Counted from the stretch's first letter, positions 21,019 to 34,431 are shown. The stretch is DNA of 64,000 nt from Synchiropus splendidus (GCF_027744825.2 NC_071336.1:24243501-24307500), one strand, 5' to 3'. A program made the numbers and translations. Notes: generated by a model not told the origin, from the sequence alone.

Positions 21019-24000
21019 ACGGTGATACACAATCCTCAGCTAAACAAAGTGATCAGCCTGATTATTCTCCTCCCACTCCTACATGGCCACATTAAAATTC
21101 TACAGAATTTGATACGGACTTGACAAGCCAGCTGTCCAATTTTCTCCACTCCCGTTGTGATCTCCGAAGTGCCATTGTTGTTTCCAATTGTTCCGCAAGA
21201 CGTTTAAATTGCACTGAAAGAGGACACGGCTCTATCTGACTGGCATGACATCAGCCGGGTCCGCTGTGATTTTTCCACATAATGAGACGTGTCTTGTTGC
21301 CTGCAGCACTAAGCGGGACCGCCATCATTCCTGGCACCACTTCATTTCAACTTTACTCTGAGGCGATTACTAGGGCGCTTCCTGAATGGGCAGCGGAATT
21401 TGTGCGGAGAGTGACACCAGAGTGGACGGGAAAACTTTGCAAAGAATACTCAAGTCAAGAGTTTCGATCATAAAACTTGACAAGAGGACAACAGAACCCA
21501 TCAGTCTTCTGACTGGTCTGCTGGTGCATCCGTTCTAGCGGCACAAACGCTAGAATCTTCTGTCGTATCTAATGGTCAGCGTCCGGGAACATTGATGATA
21601 GCTCTAAGAAAATCAGTAAGGGACTGAAGAATGACTTGAGTTTCACAGACACCCACAATGGGAAGAAGCAGAGTCGTGAAAGAGACTGAGTTAGCCAGTG
21701 ACATCCATTCATCCACTTTCAATGAGAGACACGGAATTGCAGACAAGATGGCCGACCTCATTCCTCTAAACTGGGTCCTCCATCCTTCCATCCAACGCAG
21801 TTCGTATGACATCATCAAATCATTTGTGTATCGCCGACTCCATGCAGCGAGTGACAATATGGTAAGAAAATGGCGTTTTAATTAACATACATTTTGTTGG
21901 GTTTATTTTCCGAGATGCACCATGATGTTAGTTGATGTTCATCGAAGATTTAAAATATTGAATTGTTCCCTTTACCAAAGAAAGTCAGTCATGTAACATT
22001 CTAACATGCTTTTCTTGTGGAAAAAGCAAGAAAAATACAAACCTATTTTGTACATTTTGCCAGAATGAAAAGTGGGTAAATTCGCCTTTTGGTCTTTGTT
22101 TTTGATGTTATCCTACCAGAGGTGAGAATAAGGACCTAAATCATTGTGGGCAGTTTTATTCCCTTGTAGAGAAAGAACTGAAAATAGAGTGAGAACATAT
22201 GATTGGCTATGTTTTTATTTTGCAGCCTGTAATAAAGATCCCGCAGGACGAAAATGTTTCAAGGTTCCAAGCCAAAAAAAAAAAAAAAAATGATGGTAGT
22301 TGCCTCCTTTGAGTCCGACTGCTACACCACAATGATGGACCTTTTTCCACTGAAATGTTGAATAAAGCTATTTCAAACAAGGGACCTCCAACATATTGTT
22401 GCCACCTAGATATTGCATTGTTGTTTTTCTTAATTCCAGATATGACAATAATCGACGGTCAGTTTTTCGCTATATGTTCACAGCTGTATTTATTCAGACT
22501 CCACTTCTCAATTATCAAAATGCAGGTGTCCTCCGAGGATTTTACTTTTGCAAGATTAAACGTCCGATATTGGCTTCCGATATTGTTGTTGTTGTGTGCT
22601 ATTGAGGTCCAGCTCATCTACTTTAGGCGTCCGGGTTTCCACTTGAGAGATGTATAGGACATGGCGATTCAACATGGGAGATCCGGTGTAGAGGAAAGAG
22701 GTCGGCCATCTTGACTGGAACTTGGTGCTCTTATTTTCAAGTGGCAGCAGTCCCTGCCAAATGGCCCAGAAGCTTCCTCGTTCTCAATTCCTCTGGAGAC
22801 ATGCTCAGGGATCTGCCTGGAAAACCTCACAGTTCTGCTCGGTGCCACTCCAAGATCACTTCAAAATCAACATCCTGTTACGAAAACAAAAATCATCAGA
22901 GAAGCGTTGACTGCACTAACGCCTCCAACGATCAGAAGCACTGTAGCAAAAACATTAACCTTATAACAAGCGTCTCTACAGTACGTGCAAAATGGATAGA
23001 TTTTTTTTTTGTACCTCATGCAAAGTAAGACCTTGATATAAGTTTGGCTCTTCATGTGTTGGACCTGCCGATGCTCCACTGGTGCAGTGTGTTATTGGCG
23101 AAAGAGGTGTTTGAATTTCTGGAAAAAGTCTGGAGAAATGATATCAAGATAATACCTTCAGGTTCTCTCTTCTTTTTTCCATCTCCATTTACCGTCGCCT
23201 TACAGAGTGCCGCCTTCCCAAAGCAGGAACCACGACTGTGTAATTAGCCGCGGGAACTGGTGCGGTGAAGTTAATGAGCTCATGACTTTGAGATGAAGGA
23301 GATGAAATGGAATGCGAAGACAGGGCTGGATCACCGCTGTGCTTTCGTGACTTGCTTTTTTTGAGGTTTACGTTGCCGGATGTTGGTGAGGTAAAAATTG
23401 CATAAACCTCCCGTCACCAGGTTGATCCCAGCCTCCGACATGTGTTGAAGCGTTTGATATGGCAACGCTCATGAGGATAAAAAAAAAAAAATGGCAGCCA
23501 TGAGCGTTTGTCAGGACGACAAATTTGACATTAATAACACACATCTGCTCCTTCATCTTCCCTTATGCTTTAAAACCTGTGCTTGTTTGGTGACTAATTC
23601 CCTAAATGCATCCAAATTATTGTGCAAAACAGCGTGTGTGGGCACTTTGTGTACATTAGCAGCATTAGTCAGCTGCTTTTATACCTGACCCTGCTCCTCC
23701 AGGTCTTTTCAGGATTCGAAATAAATTGCATGTCACTCTGAAGCAGCGTGTTGCCCAGACGCTGCCTCCATTGGTGGATGGCTTTTAAAAAGAATGACAA
23801 GCAATTCAATGAGACAAGTTACAAAAGACCAGTCATATTCTCTCCATTCCACGAAGACAAATGATCGAGACAAATGTTTGCGTTAATATGAGACTGTTAT
23901 TGACAATGTGATATACTTCTCTTCAGATTTGGTTAAAGGATCCTGCTGGACACACTTTTACTGGGGACGTTTTATTAGCATATGAAGGTTGGGTCTATGT

Positions 24001-25894
24001 TTAGCCAACATGTTGGTTCAGTTCACTTTCCCATGGAACAATGCTGGAGAGTTAAATCAGAGTCTTAAAAATAGCTGCTCCGACTGCCTTTTTCCAGGTC
24101 TACAAGTGTGACCCAGCCATGGAGCTATTAAATGACTAAAGCCACCAAGATGGCGGACAGGCTTTGTAGCAGGTCAGGGGTTCTGAACCTCCTCCTCCCT
24201 GATCCTTTGAATTCTTCCCACAGACCGAAAGCCACTTGAGCTTGGTGGCTGGTGCAGGTATTCTGTTCTTTTCTCACTTCACTGTAGCCTCATATACTGT
24301 AGTTCTATTGAGGCCAGGCCTGGACAAATTTGAGTAAAAAAAGAAAACTGAAGCGCGATTTACTTACTTACAACATTGCGTATCAGCATCAGATGGTTTG
24401 GCTTTGATTGATTATTCACTGAACACAAGCAATAAATCATTGTGTACTATGGCCAACATGAAATCTGACGCAATCACACACGCATAAACACTTCTTCCTG
24501 GTAAACCAGGGCTGTGTTATGATGAAATGAGATGAATTTATGCATGTATTAATATAAAATATATAAAAGATATAATTATTTAACCATTGCTCAGTTAAAA
24601 AAAAAAGAATTTAATCGCTGTAGAATATTGACTCAAGCCTTGTGATCATGGAGTATAACTATCAGTGACTTAAATAGAATCTGAGAAAGGAACAAAGCAC
24701 TGCAGCATTTGTATAAACCAATAAATAAACACAGTAGAGAGTCACTCGATGGAAAGCGACGTAGATCCAGTCAAGTTTCTGGTGGAGTGGGTTGCCAGGT
24801 TTTCTAACCACAGTCTCTTTCAAATCACACTCTTTGCAAAAAAGAAATCCCATTCGATTACATTGCGATTTGAAAAAAAGGAGAACCTTAAAAAATAAAG
24901 TGGTAATTTTTATGACTCAAAAGGTCTGTCATATGAATATACATCCTGATCAAATGACATCAAGACAGTATCTTGTCGTAGATCAGACATTCATTAGCAA
25001 TAAAGACTAAATCATCATCTCTTCTACTGGAGTTGAGTATCTCTGGACCGAGTCCAGCCTGGTCCAGCTGCCTGCCTCTCAGCCACAGCCCACTCTCATC
25101 CATCTTCCCTGGCCACTGGTCAAATTTACCTTCTATAGAATCTTTCTGGCGAAGAGGATCAAGTCCCCTGAAGACCTTTGTCTCTACTCAGCTGCACTCC
25201 GTCTTCATTACCGCTACCTACTAACTGTAGCACCACAGTTTTGGATCAACCCAGAATGGAAAGTGTGAAGTAACACGACAAAACGATGAATGACGTTCAA
25301 AGTTAAAAATGCTACAGTGATGCTAGGATAAATAAGAATATAGCTTTTAGTGTTAGTGTTCATTTCAATAGAGAATAGATGGAATATTTTTCTGATGTAA
25401 TTGGTAATCCCAATCTCATCTGTTTATCAAAAGTGTGACATGGATTTGTACATTACTATTCTTTCATTTGAGTGAATCATTGTTCTGTCTTTGTGTCTTT
25501 GACTCTTTGCTTTGCTTCTGTGCTTTGATTGTTCTTCTCCCATAATCCAAGGAGGTTTTTTTTTACTCTAAATTGTCTGCTTGTGTGTGTGGTGATCGGT
25601 TGACACGATTTCTGGACAGGACACTCCCTGCCAGTCACCCCAAGTAGCTGGGATCGACTCAAGATCCTTCAAAACTCTCGACAGGGGGTGAAACTTCACT
25701 TCTTGACTTCACAGTAAATTAACAGAAGCCAGGCGAATGTTGACAACACCCCAGTTCACAGCAATGATTCTGAATTAATCTGAACAGTTTTCACTGCCAA
25801 GCAGAATATTAAAAAAAGTGCTGTTTTGTGGAACAAGTATTTTTGTTGCTCACTCACTCACTCGCTCACTCGTGCGCAGACTTGGCGCTCCACT
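21019..25894. other. Unique non-coding DNA, no gene seen
   Basis: No gene, RNA or bounded transposon is recognised. A 17-base poly-A run at 22274-22290 is not preceded by a recognisable retroposed sequence. AT-rich patches occur at 24530-24610. Open frames are 60-105 codons, scattered, and without domains. Confidence 0.45.
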
Positions 25895-25922
25895 TGTGTG
25901 TGTGTGTGTGTGTGTGTGTGTG
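25895..25922. repeat. (TG)n microsatellite
   Basis: Fourteen uninterrupted TG units. A short (CTCA)n run precedes it at about 25850-25872. Confidence 0.95.
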
Positions 25923-26520
25923 TCTTTACTGTGTTCGTGTGCTGCAGCAGATGGAACATTCATCTGATCCTGCTGCGCTCCCCCTCCTCTCCTTACACCT
26001 GCGTCTCCCTGCCACTCCTGCCATGTTCCCCGTCTCATCCGCTCCGGCCTTTAACCTCAAGAACTGAAACATGAAAACCTGTAAACTCCCGTCATGTGAA
26101 GATTTGGACGCACTGGCTCGCTCTCCACTTGACCTGACCTACCCCCGGGCCCCAAAAGCAGAGATCATCATTAGAAGCTGTCATTATGCACAGACATGAC
26201 ATGAATCCAACTGAGGAGTGACAGAAGTGGCCGCACATATCTGCTATCCTCTGGTGTACGTGGGAGAGAGAGAGACGGGGGCAAAGATGATCGTTCACGC
26301 CACTCTACAGTTTCACGGCGCTATTGTTTCCACCGCCTGTCATTAGCCAGCCGGGACTGGAGGGTAGCGTGTGGGAGGACAGACGATAGAGAGAAAAACA
26401 GGAGCCCAACTGGAAGATTTGGAGGGAAAGTTGCGTTGAAGATACTCTTGACTCAAGATTCAAATTGCTTGACTCATGCTTGCATCAACTCATGCTTGCA
26501 TTAAACTTTAATCATTTAGC

Positions 26521-26523
<3 letters not shown>
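25923..26523. other. Non-coding DNA, no gene seen
   Basis: No gene is seen. The block 26150-26260 (GATCATCATTAGAAGCTGTC and following) lacks repeats and could be conserved DNA. A 16-bp tandem duplication lies at 26472-26503. Confidence 0.4.

Positions 26524-26590
<67 letters not shown>
26524..26590. repeat. (TA)n microsatellite
   Basis: A pure AT array of 67 bases. Apparent tyrosine-isoleucine ORFs across it are artefacts. Confidence 0.97.
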
Positions 26591-26592
<2 letters not shown>

Positions 26593-28251
26593 AAATAATA
26601 ATGTGCATTTTATAGTGGGGTGTGTTGACTTTCTGCTCCCAAACTGAACGATCAATCTTTCTGAAGCTCTCTTTCCAAAACCACTGACGCGTTGGGAAAT
26701 TAGCGGTTGCTAGGCAACGTTGTGGCCGGTCCCCGTTTTAGGTGAGAGATGAACAAGAATGATATTTGAGCGGCTGAAAAGCACACGAAGCTCCACAGAA
26801 ACGTAAGCTTCCGTCCTCCACGTCGCGTCTTCGTCAGCTCATCTATCTGGAGCGTGTCGTGAAAAATCAGCTGCTGTCAATCTGTCGCCTCGCCGACTCC
26901 ATCTCTCCATCACCGTGCCGTGTCATCATTAATGGACTCTCCCCCGTCTGATCTTCACCTTCAACAGGGTCCCGCTGGAGGACGGGTCATCATGTGTAGA
27001 CACGAATGCCAAGGTTCCACCGCGTTTGTAGATCAAAAGACATTGGCAGCGATGGGCTGATAAGTGGATGGTGGCAGCCGTGGTTGCATCAGTAATGGAC
27101 CGCGGGGACTTTACCACTCTGCCCTTCTGATTCCAACCCGGTAACAGGACACTTGTCAGGCACCAGGCGGTGACCTGAGGGCGGGAGAGGATGCTGAGCC
27201 TCCGGGAGCTATGCAGGTTGGCACATCATCAGAGTGCTGGGAGAGGCAGTGTGGGGAGGGGGTGAAGGTCAGGGAATCGCAGCTGTCCAAATTCAATGAT
27301 GAAGGAGGGTGAAGTTTGACAGCACTACCAACAGAAACACTTGCTGATGGATGGGCAGCGCTTCTGTCAATCATCATTAACACGGGAATGAAAGGAAATG
27401 TTTGAGACAGCGCGTCCGGCCAAGACGATGACCTCTGAGACTGGGAATGTTTACTGGTCTAGCTAGCTGTGCTGTGGCGGCTCTGGTGCCAGACAGCTGC
27501 AAACAGTGTCGTCTTGTAAAAGTGCTGCTTAAACCTGTTCACGTGAAAGATCTAACTGTCCTGCTGGAAGTGACAAACCTCGAGGGTTCCGCTGAAGTCC
27601 AAAGTGAGGCAGATGGCTGCAGCTTACATGGCACAGTCCCGCACCGGACACCTGTACACGGCTCGTAGCTAATGCCATTAGGCGGCACCATGTTCCCATA
27701 CCGCTTACCCGAGTGAGTCTCACTTCCAAACACATGCTCAAGGTTTATGAAATCTATCTGGAGTCTTTGTAGACATAAGAGGAACATAAATGAAACAGGT
27801 GCATTTAACACATGTTGTTCGTCAGCCAATAATGGCTGGCTCTGGTCAACAGTCACCACACACCCCCTGCTGTGTGTCCGTCTGTGTGTGTGTGTGTGCC
27901 CACATGTGAAGTCAGTGATAGACCCTGGTGCTCCCTGACTAACCCACCTTCCTCTCCTTCGTCTGGACTGCCAAGTGTTCTCCAGGAAAACGTCTAACTA
28001 CTCGTGTTTTGGGAACATAATTTCATGTTGCCTGTCTATAGTCTAGTTCTAAAGCATTTACTGTTGTGTTGTCAGGTGCAGCAATATTGAAGATTACATG
28101 ATCTAGGGTTAAAGTCGTGCCAATTCCAAATTCAGCATGGGTGCATCCCATCATTGGTACGGTGTCAGATGGGTGGATGTGTAGTTGAATCCCAGTGGAC
28201 GACATCCAAGTGGTACCTCAGACGCACGCAGGGTTTCTGCTGCATGTAAAC
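26591..28251. other. Unique non-coding DNA, no gene seen
   Basis: No gene is seen. The part 26820-27400 is moderately GC-rich and repeat-free. A short (TG)n run lies near 27880-27898. Confidence 0.45.
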
Positions 28252-28318
28252 TACAGGGGTTGGACAAAATAATGGAAACACCTTAAAGCTAGAAAAGCTT
28301 TACGGTGTTTCCATTATT
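28252..28318. mobile_element. Mini Tc1/mariner-like element with hairpin
   Basis: A TA dinucleotide is followed by CAGGGGTTGGACAAAATAAT, a terminus I recognise from Tc1/mariner elements of fish. The words AATAATGGAAACACC (28268-28282) and GGTGTTTCCATTATT (28304-28318) are exact inverted copies. The interior pairs further (AAAGCT/AGCTTT). The expected TTGTCCAACCCCTG right end is absent, so this is a collapsed or truncated copy. Confidence 0.65.
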
Positions 28319-28633
28319 CTCATGGAGGAGGACATGATCATGGTGGGTTTTGCCGTGTTTTTATGCAGATACAAACATAATGACTGAGGTCCACAGCCGG
28401 ACATACAGTATTATGAGCGGGTGTTTTTTTAAAAACATACAAACAGAAGGCCATTGCAACCTTTCAGTCCTGGAGTCCATGAGTGCAGTACACATTTGCA
28501 AAGACAGCCCATGATCATGTAAACCTGTATAGATTCTCACTTCGATGGTGTAATGTATTAGACAGAAAAGGTCCACTGGCATCAATATATTACGCCATGT
28601 TTGACGCCATGTTAAACTGACTGTAGCCAAAAG

Positions 28634-28701
28634 CAGTGATGCTCCGATGTGATCGGCTCTTATCTCCTTAAATGTATGTGATCGGTACATGCCGATCACT
28701 G
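28634..28701. mobile_element. 68-bp hAT-like hairpin remnant
   Basis: It starts with CAGTGATGCTCCGATG and ends with GCCGATCACTG. The outer CAGTGAT/ATCACTG and inner GTGATCGGC/GCCGATCAC pairs are inverted. CAGTGATGCTCCGAT is a known fish hAT terminus in my recollection. The 8-bp flanks do not match, so the insertion is old or rearranged. Confidence 0.5.
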
Positions 28702-31700
28702 CACATCCACCTGTGACAGCCAGTCAGCTGAAGCTCCACGTGCAAAACATATAGGCAAGCACTTGCCTTGAGTTGAGGTGATTTTACGTTTATTTTTTCA
28801 AAACCATGTGTGCCCTTAAGCACTTACCCATAACTTCACCTTCATTATAAATTGATAACCAACCCATGTGAGTGGTATTCGTGATCGGCAGCAGAGAACC
28901 TGATCCCTACACAAAAGGCTATTTTGACAAAGGTATGGACATTACAAGGGGATTCACCAGGGTAGAGCTCGCAGTGATTGATGACTCTTACACCAACAAC
29001 ATCAGCACTCGATTGGGTTAATAGTGTCTGTGCTTGTGTGGCAGTTGTGTTAAAGGAATTTTGGAAAAATGGCACACTACCGTTCTATTGTAACGTGTGT
29101 TGATCTCCGTGGCTTTTTCCATTAAGCCCTCCCAATCTGTGTGCGTCTGCCGCTACAATTGCTCCCTCCTGAAATGAGACGGCAGCGACTTGTTTGCGAT
29201 GACCCGCTCTCCCTCTCTCAGCAAATAACAGGGCAGGAGGTGATAATGGTTGTTGGCAGAGAGACTCTTGTAGCGCTGATGAGCCATGCAACTGAGTCCT
29301 CAGAAAAACACTGGGTCAGTAATTGCCGTACATTCCGAGGCTAATTCCCTTCCAGTGTGGCCGGTCCTCAATTGGACATTTCAAATTATGCCTACCTTGT
29401 GCTTTGAAAGGATGACACTGAAGCCATTGTTGCAGGTCTGGCACTGCAACTGGTTCTGAGCTCGGGCTGGGGACACTTCTTTCTCTGCATGCATGAGCAT
29501 AATGACCTGCAGTGAGACAATATGCTCCCAGCAGGATGCTGTGTTCTTCAAGACATAAGGAACATTTTCAGGGTAGCGTCGTGATATTCACAGTCATGAG
29601 CAGAAAGATAGATAGAAAGATATCAAGTATCCTTTTCATTTAATCTAAATACAGCCAGAATGGAGAGGACTTTCAGTTTAGCCTCAAGATTTCTTCACTA
29701 TTTTTTGCTAATACTGTGGTTCTGTCTGAGTTTATTAGGTTGTTGAAGTCAGTCACCATGGTTTCCGCTCATTGTGACCTTATCGTTACTCTGTGTACTG
29801 TATATGTGGTACCTCATGTGACCGTAAGCCTGACTGGTGTATAGAGTCAACCTCATGCATGAAGGTATTATGTATACCAAGTGATGTGAAATTATATTTA
29901 CTGGGTGGAACCTTCAGGAGCGCCTCCTCATGCTCTGAGTGGTTGTACTACTCTTCCATATGGAGAGAAGCCAGTTGAGTAGGCTCTTATCAGATTGTCT
30001 CTAGGAACGTCTTGCTTCAGAGATTGTCTCCCTCTTATCTAGGGAACATCTCGGTATTCCTGCTGAAGGGGAGGTTTCTGGTGCAATGGAACATCTGGCC
30101 TCCTGCTTTGAGTGCGAACTCAATGATGCATAATGGATGAACTTTTTAAGTGAAGACAGGAACATGGTGTCTTCTCTTACTCAGCTGAAAAAGTAGGTCT
30201 AATGGATTTAGCTGGATGGGCTCATGTGCTAATGGCCTTTGCACTAACATGTGGAATATACCCTCTTGAACGAATGCCTCCATTGCACTCAGCGATCCAG
30301 CTAAATTGACACGTAGCTAACGTGAAATTAAATGCTGGAAAATGCATTGTTGTTGGGCCACGGGCGAAAGTCAAGTACCACGGGAGAAATGAGCGAAGGA
30401 ACGCATACCTTGGACCACATTAGTCTTGATGGCATTTTATGCTATATTTTCTATTGATATTTTATACTAGCCGTGAGTGGAACTGTAATTAGTCACGAAA
30501 GACTTGGATTGAGGTTTTCTTTGTCACGACTTAGGAACAGCCCGAGGAGAAAAGCTACCCGAGCTAAATCACTTTTAAAGTCTCATTCATACAGACTCTC
30601 TTATGTAATGTTTTTGAAATTATGTGTTGTTGTGTTCTTTCCTGTGCTTTTTTTCTTTTCAATCGTCCGCTGCGTTGTTGCACTCAGTTCTCTGTGAAGC
30701 GCTTTTGTTCAGGGTTTTAATGGTCTGCAGTCCGACTGCTGTGCGCTTATGTCAAAGTAACTTCTCAAATTCCTCTCAAAGTTGTCAGAGTGGTGTCATT
30801 TTGCAGAATAACCGAATGTGTTTTTGTCTAATTAGCATTTGTTTGAGTTATAGCAGGTGCTTCCAGATGTCAGACCAGAGGAAGGATAAGCACAAGCCCC
30901 AGTCATTGACGGTGCCAACCAGACTGCATTATACATCACTCTGACCTGCTGTGCTTAATAACATGCCAGTCAGTGAGTTAGTACACCGGCGGCGTTATCA
31001 ACATCATCTTTGGGTTTGGAATACAAATGGAGTCGTGACTGTGGAGTTATTATGGAGAAAGGGCAGCGTGGAGCAGCGCGCTGGGCCGAGAAATTTATAG
31101 AAGGCTAACACCTGTGTGTGCCCAGGAAGATGGGTTGGGTGTGTGGCGAGCGTCTCCTCGTGAACGGAAAGTTCCTGGTTATAATTCGCCTTTAGATTTG
31201 GATGGTGAATTGTGAGTGCTCAAGAGAACAAGTGATGGTGAGAGAGGAGGCAGAGGGGCCAGAGTTCTTCGTAGTGCAGTTTTAATATGGAGCATCTAGT
31301 CTTCAATTCAGGACCAGCAGCACAGTGTTCTGATTCTGGAGGTGTGGGTGAGGAAATTTAGTGTTTAGTGTTTAGCTCTGTGATGGACGAGCGGTTTGGG
31401 GTGTCCACTGGCTCCTGCAAATCAACAAATGTAGGGTGGAAGGACAATATATGTTCAGTGCACTGCAGAGCTGCAGAGTTTGCGCATCACTGGAGCACTT
31501 CCCCCCATGTTTCAACTGAAATAAGATCGCTGTGGTGTCAAGTATTGGAATGTGATCACGATTAATTATAAACCATTAATTTATAACAAGTCCCACCCCT
31601 AGAATAAATGGATAACAATAACAAATGGATGCCGTAGATTAGCAAGGCCACTTGACTTAAGGGGGCGCTGTGGTCGTCTTTGCCAATGTAAAAAAAGGTG

Positions 31701-31773
31701 ACTTAAACAAAGTTAAATCAATGCAAATGCTGCACTATTTTTCAGTGCATTCAGATGCAAAGACACAAACAAG
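28702..31773. other. Unique non-coding DNA, no gene seen
   Basis: No gene is seen. The blocks 29085-29350 and 30460-30560 are repeat-free and balanced in composition, as conserved elements tend to be. A 12-bp inverted repeat at 30206-30217 and 30295-30306 is near chance expectation. A partial CTCF-like AAGGGGGCGCTG lies at about 31659-31670. Confidence 0.4.
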
Positions 31774-31775
31774 TA

Positions 31776-32152
31776 CAGTGGTACGTCGGTTTTCGAATCG
31801 GAATCGTAATTCGAACAAAAATTTCGGACCGTGGTAGAGTGTCACAGGGGAGGTGCTGGAGCGCTCACTCCAGGGTTTGATGTCCTGTTGTGGGCTGGAG
31901 CTGGGACAGGGATGAGGCGAGTCTGGGACAGAGCGTTACTTGGTTTCTGACTTTGTCACAGCCAAACTGCACAGAAGCGCACATTCAGAGCTGGACACGC
32001 ACCGGGCACCTCTTCACTTCTGGAGAGACGTCACTCACTCGGCAACCCCTCCCACATGCACATACACATGCACACATACTTCTTTCAGATTTCGAATCGC
32101 TTCTCGAACGGCCGTCTGGAACGCATTGTGGTCGAGAACCGAGGTACCCGTA
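31776..32152. mobile_element. Mariner/Tigger-like non-autonomous element (~375 bp)
   Basis: The left end is TA followed by CAGTGGTACGTCGGTTTTCG. The right end read inward is GGGTACCTCGGTTCTCGACC beside a TA. The terminal repeats are about 20 bp with several mismatches. Sub-terminal TTCGAA motifs occur on both sides (31793, 32093). The interior shares a 32-base identical block (31826-31857) with the copy at about 15.0-15.35 kb. There is no transposase ORF. The terminus type and TA target fit the Tc1/mariner superfamily; the Tigger-like label is inference. Confidence 0.65.
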
Positions 32153-32990
32153 CTCTTAGAAAAATAACTGATGACTTTGGCTCTTCAACTCAAATCTTTA
32201 AATCCCATTTAAGCTCAACATCATATACGGATCCAGATGCAGACAGAGCTTTCTGTCAGTGCTCTGCATTCATTTTGTCCATATTTCTGCACGTTTCCAC
32301 AAAGCTTACGGACCAAACAGAGCAGTACCACTGGACACCAATGGGGGCAGTGTTGCTGTTACTATCCGATACATAGCTCCAATGAGACACGAAGAAGTCA
32401 TAAACAGTTGCCATGTTTGTTTTGGAGTTTGTTGTTGTCATAAACCTTCAATTCTGGGCTGCTCGCCCTGCTGGATATATTGGTGAACAGCAATACCAAC
32501 ACAAAGAAGGCATGGAAGCATGTGATCAGTGATAGTAATGTCATTTGAAACGGACACGTACATTTATGATTAATTTAAAGTGTAAATAGCCTCAAAGTAC
32601 TGTAATATTTTTTTGGTTATGTTGAATGTCGTTCTTAGTGGCAGAATCCCCATGTTTGCGTACAGAGACCTCGTGAAAACTAGATATCTTATTATTCAGC
32701 TTTCATCCAATGACATTTCTTTTTTGTTTTTCAAAGAAGGACTCCTAACTTCTAGGACTGTCAGTGTAACACCAATTGCGAATTAAGGTTGAGGAAATCA
32801 ATAGATCATGAAGATCATACATTTTTCAGTGCTATATTAGTATTCATAAAAAGAATGACCTAATCTACAATTTCTAATGAAAAAAGATGGATTATCCAAG
32901 TGCATGAAATTACTCATATCAACATAGTTACCGTTATAATTTCATGTTGTCATCTCAACACTGTCACTTGCTGAGGGTGACACGTGCATC
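32153..32990. other. Unique non-coding DNA, no gene seen
   Basis: Overlapping short frames at 32160-32490 on both strands have no domain. No other feature is seen. Confidence 0.45.
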
Positions 32991-33065
32991 CCATCCTCTC
33001 CAGGCAGGAGTCAATGGACCCTTTGCAGGTTGCCAGCCCATCACAAGACACGCACACTTTCACTC
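32991..33065 (-). repeat. Dispersed fish repeat fragment (CCAGCCCATCACAAGACA type)
   Basis: The plus strand has GCAGGTTGCCAGCCCATCAC followed by AAGACACGCACAC. This is the complement of the common fish motif GTGCCCTGTGATGGACTGGCGACC, whose other orientation appears at 55.6 kb. Confidence 0.45.
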
Positions 33066-34431
33066 GTTTCAAAATTCACATTTCACATAATAATGTTGCT
33101 AATTTGATTATTGGTAATATTTGTTACGCCATGTTTTTGACTCTCATTATTCCTCTCTAAATGGAGGTCAGGATTGAGTCGTGACGAAATCCCTCCGTCG
33201 TATAATTAAGGATTCCTCCAGTCGATGTGAAAGCAATTACACTCGGAAAATTGCAAGTCAGCAGTGCGGCTTGGAAATCCATATCACTACAGAGAGCAGA
33301 AGTCGGAATTGTTTTCCACAATCTGAAGTATTAAAATTCAGCCGGCTGCTTTCCTCAGCTGATTACAAGTCAAAGTCGGATATATCGATTTGGTGTTACG
33401 ACTGAAGACTTTTCATCTTTTTGTGGAGGCCTGTTACGATTTATTCCACGCTGCGGCTCTCGAGCCTTTCAGGGTCTGATTAGGCAAATGGGCTCTTTGT
33501 TGATTTTTCCTCTCAGATAGTTCTGTGTTCAGTTTCGGAGGACCCGAAACAGCTGCCCGATTGTAGTGAAACGCATGTCCTCATTTAGTTTGTTTTAATA
33601 AGTCTGTAAAAATAGCAACCAGAGGATGTATTATTCTTAATATTTTCCACTTTTGTGTGTGCATACTTCTTTTTTGGTCAGTAATGTTGTCTGTAATGCA
33701 CCAACATTTGTGATGCTCTACTTCCCATCCCTGTGTAACATATCACCATTTACTATTGTAATTCGCAGTTTCAATGAGCAGCTGAACAACTCACACACAC
33801 AAACATTCATAGACATGTATAGACAAACGTTGCCCTCCTTTTTCTCTCAGACTCCATCCAAGCATCTGTCAGTCTCCGCCCTTGTGAGGTGCTTTGTAGC
33901 AAAATCATTAAATTTTTTCCATTTATTTATTTATTTTGTGTTTATGCATTGCTTGTACTTAAAATACTTTTGTTAAAGTCATTGCAGCTTGGAGTTTTTT
34001 AAAGCTAAAAACTAATATATTATTAGTTATTTATTTACAAAGTTCCATACTTCCCTTCATGTTGTTGCAAAACCATGAATGATTGCAACTTTTACCACTA
34101 ATTTCTGAAGAAAATATGATGCAAAATCTGGCTGCAACTATCAAAAACGTCCACTGGGGACTGGTTTGTCGATTCCTCATGATTCAAGTGTGCTTTTTTG
34201 TGAAGAGGAGCTGCTGGCTGATGGTTAGCATCGGTAGCATCATAATGTAGCTAAGGATCTCGCGCATTTTTAAAAACTTCAAAAAATCAAATGAATTTCT
34301 CCTGTAGCCCTGCAATTTTAGTTGTCTTTAAAATATTACAAAGAAAGAAACAGGAAAACAAAATATTTGATTAAAAATAAATAGATGACTGAAAAAAAAC
34401 TGACTATAATTCACTGAGTTGTTGGGTCGGA
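33066..34431. other. Unique non-coding DNA, no gene seen
   Basis: No gene is seen. The segment 33420-33560 is repeat-free and has TGATTAGGCAAATGGGC followed by a CTTTGTTG word, resembling homeobox and SOX-type sites. It is only a weak conserved-element candidate. Confidence 0.4.

Noticed and set aside
22274..22290. Poly-A run as the tail of a processed retrocopy
   Set aside because: The preceding sequence shows no coding similarity or polyadenylation signal at the expected distance, and no target duplication was found.
26465..26647. Apparent protein with a long Tyr-Ile repeat
   Set aside because: It is a translation of the (TA)n microsatellite, as is the similar minus-strand frame near 37022-37237.
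30206..30306. 12-bp inverted repeat ATTTAGCTGGAT/ATCCAGCTAAAT
   Set aside because: With ~77 bases between the arms such a pair is near chance expectation in 64 kb, and there is no flanking duplication.
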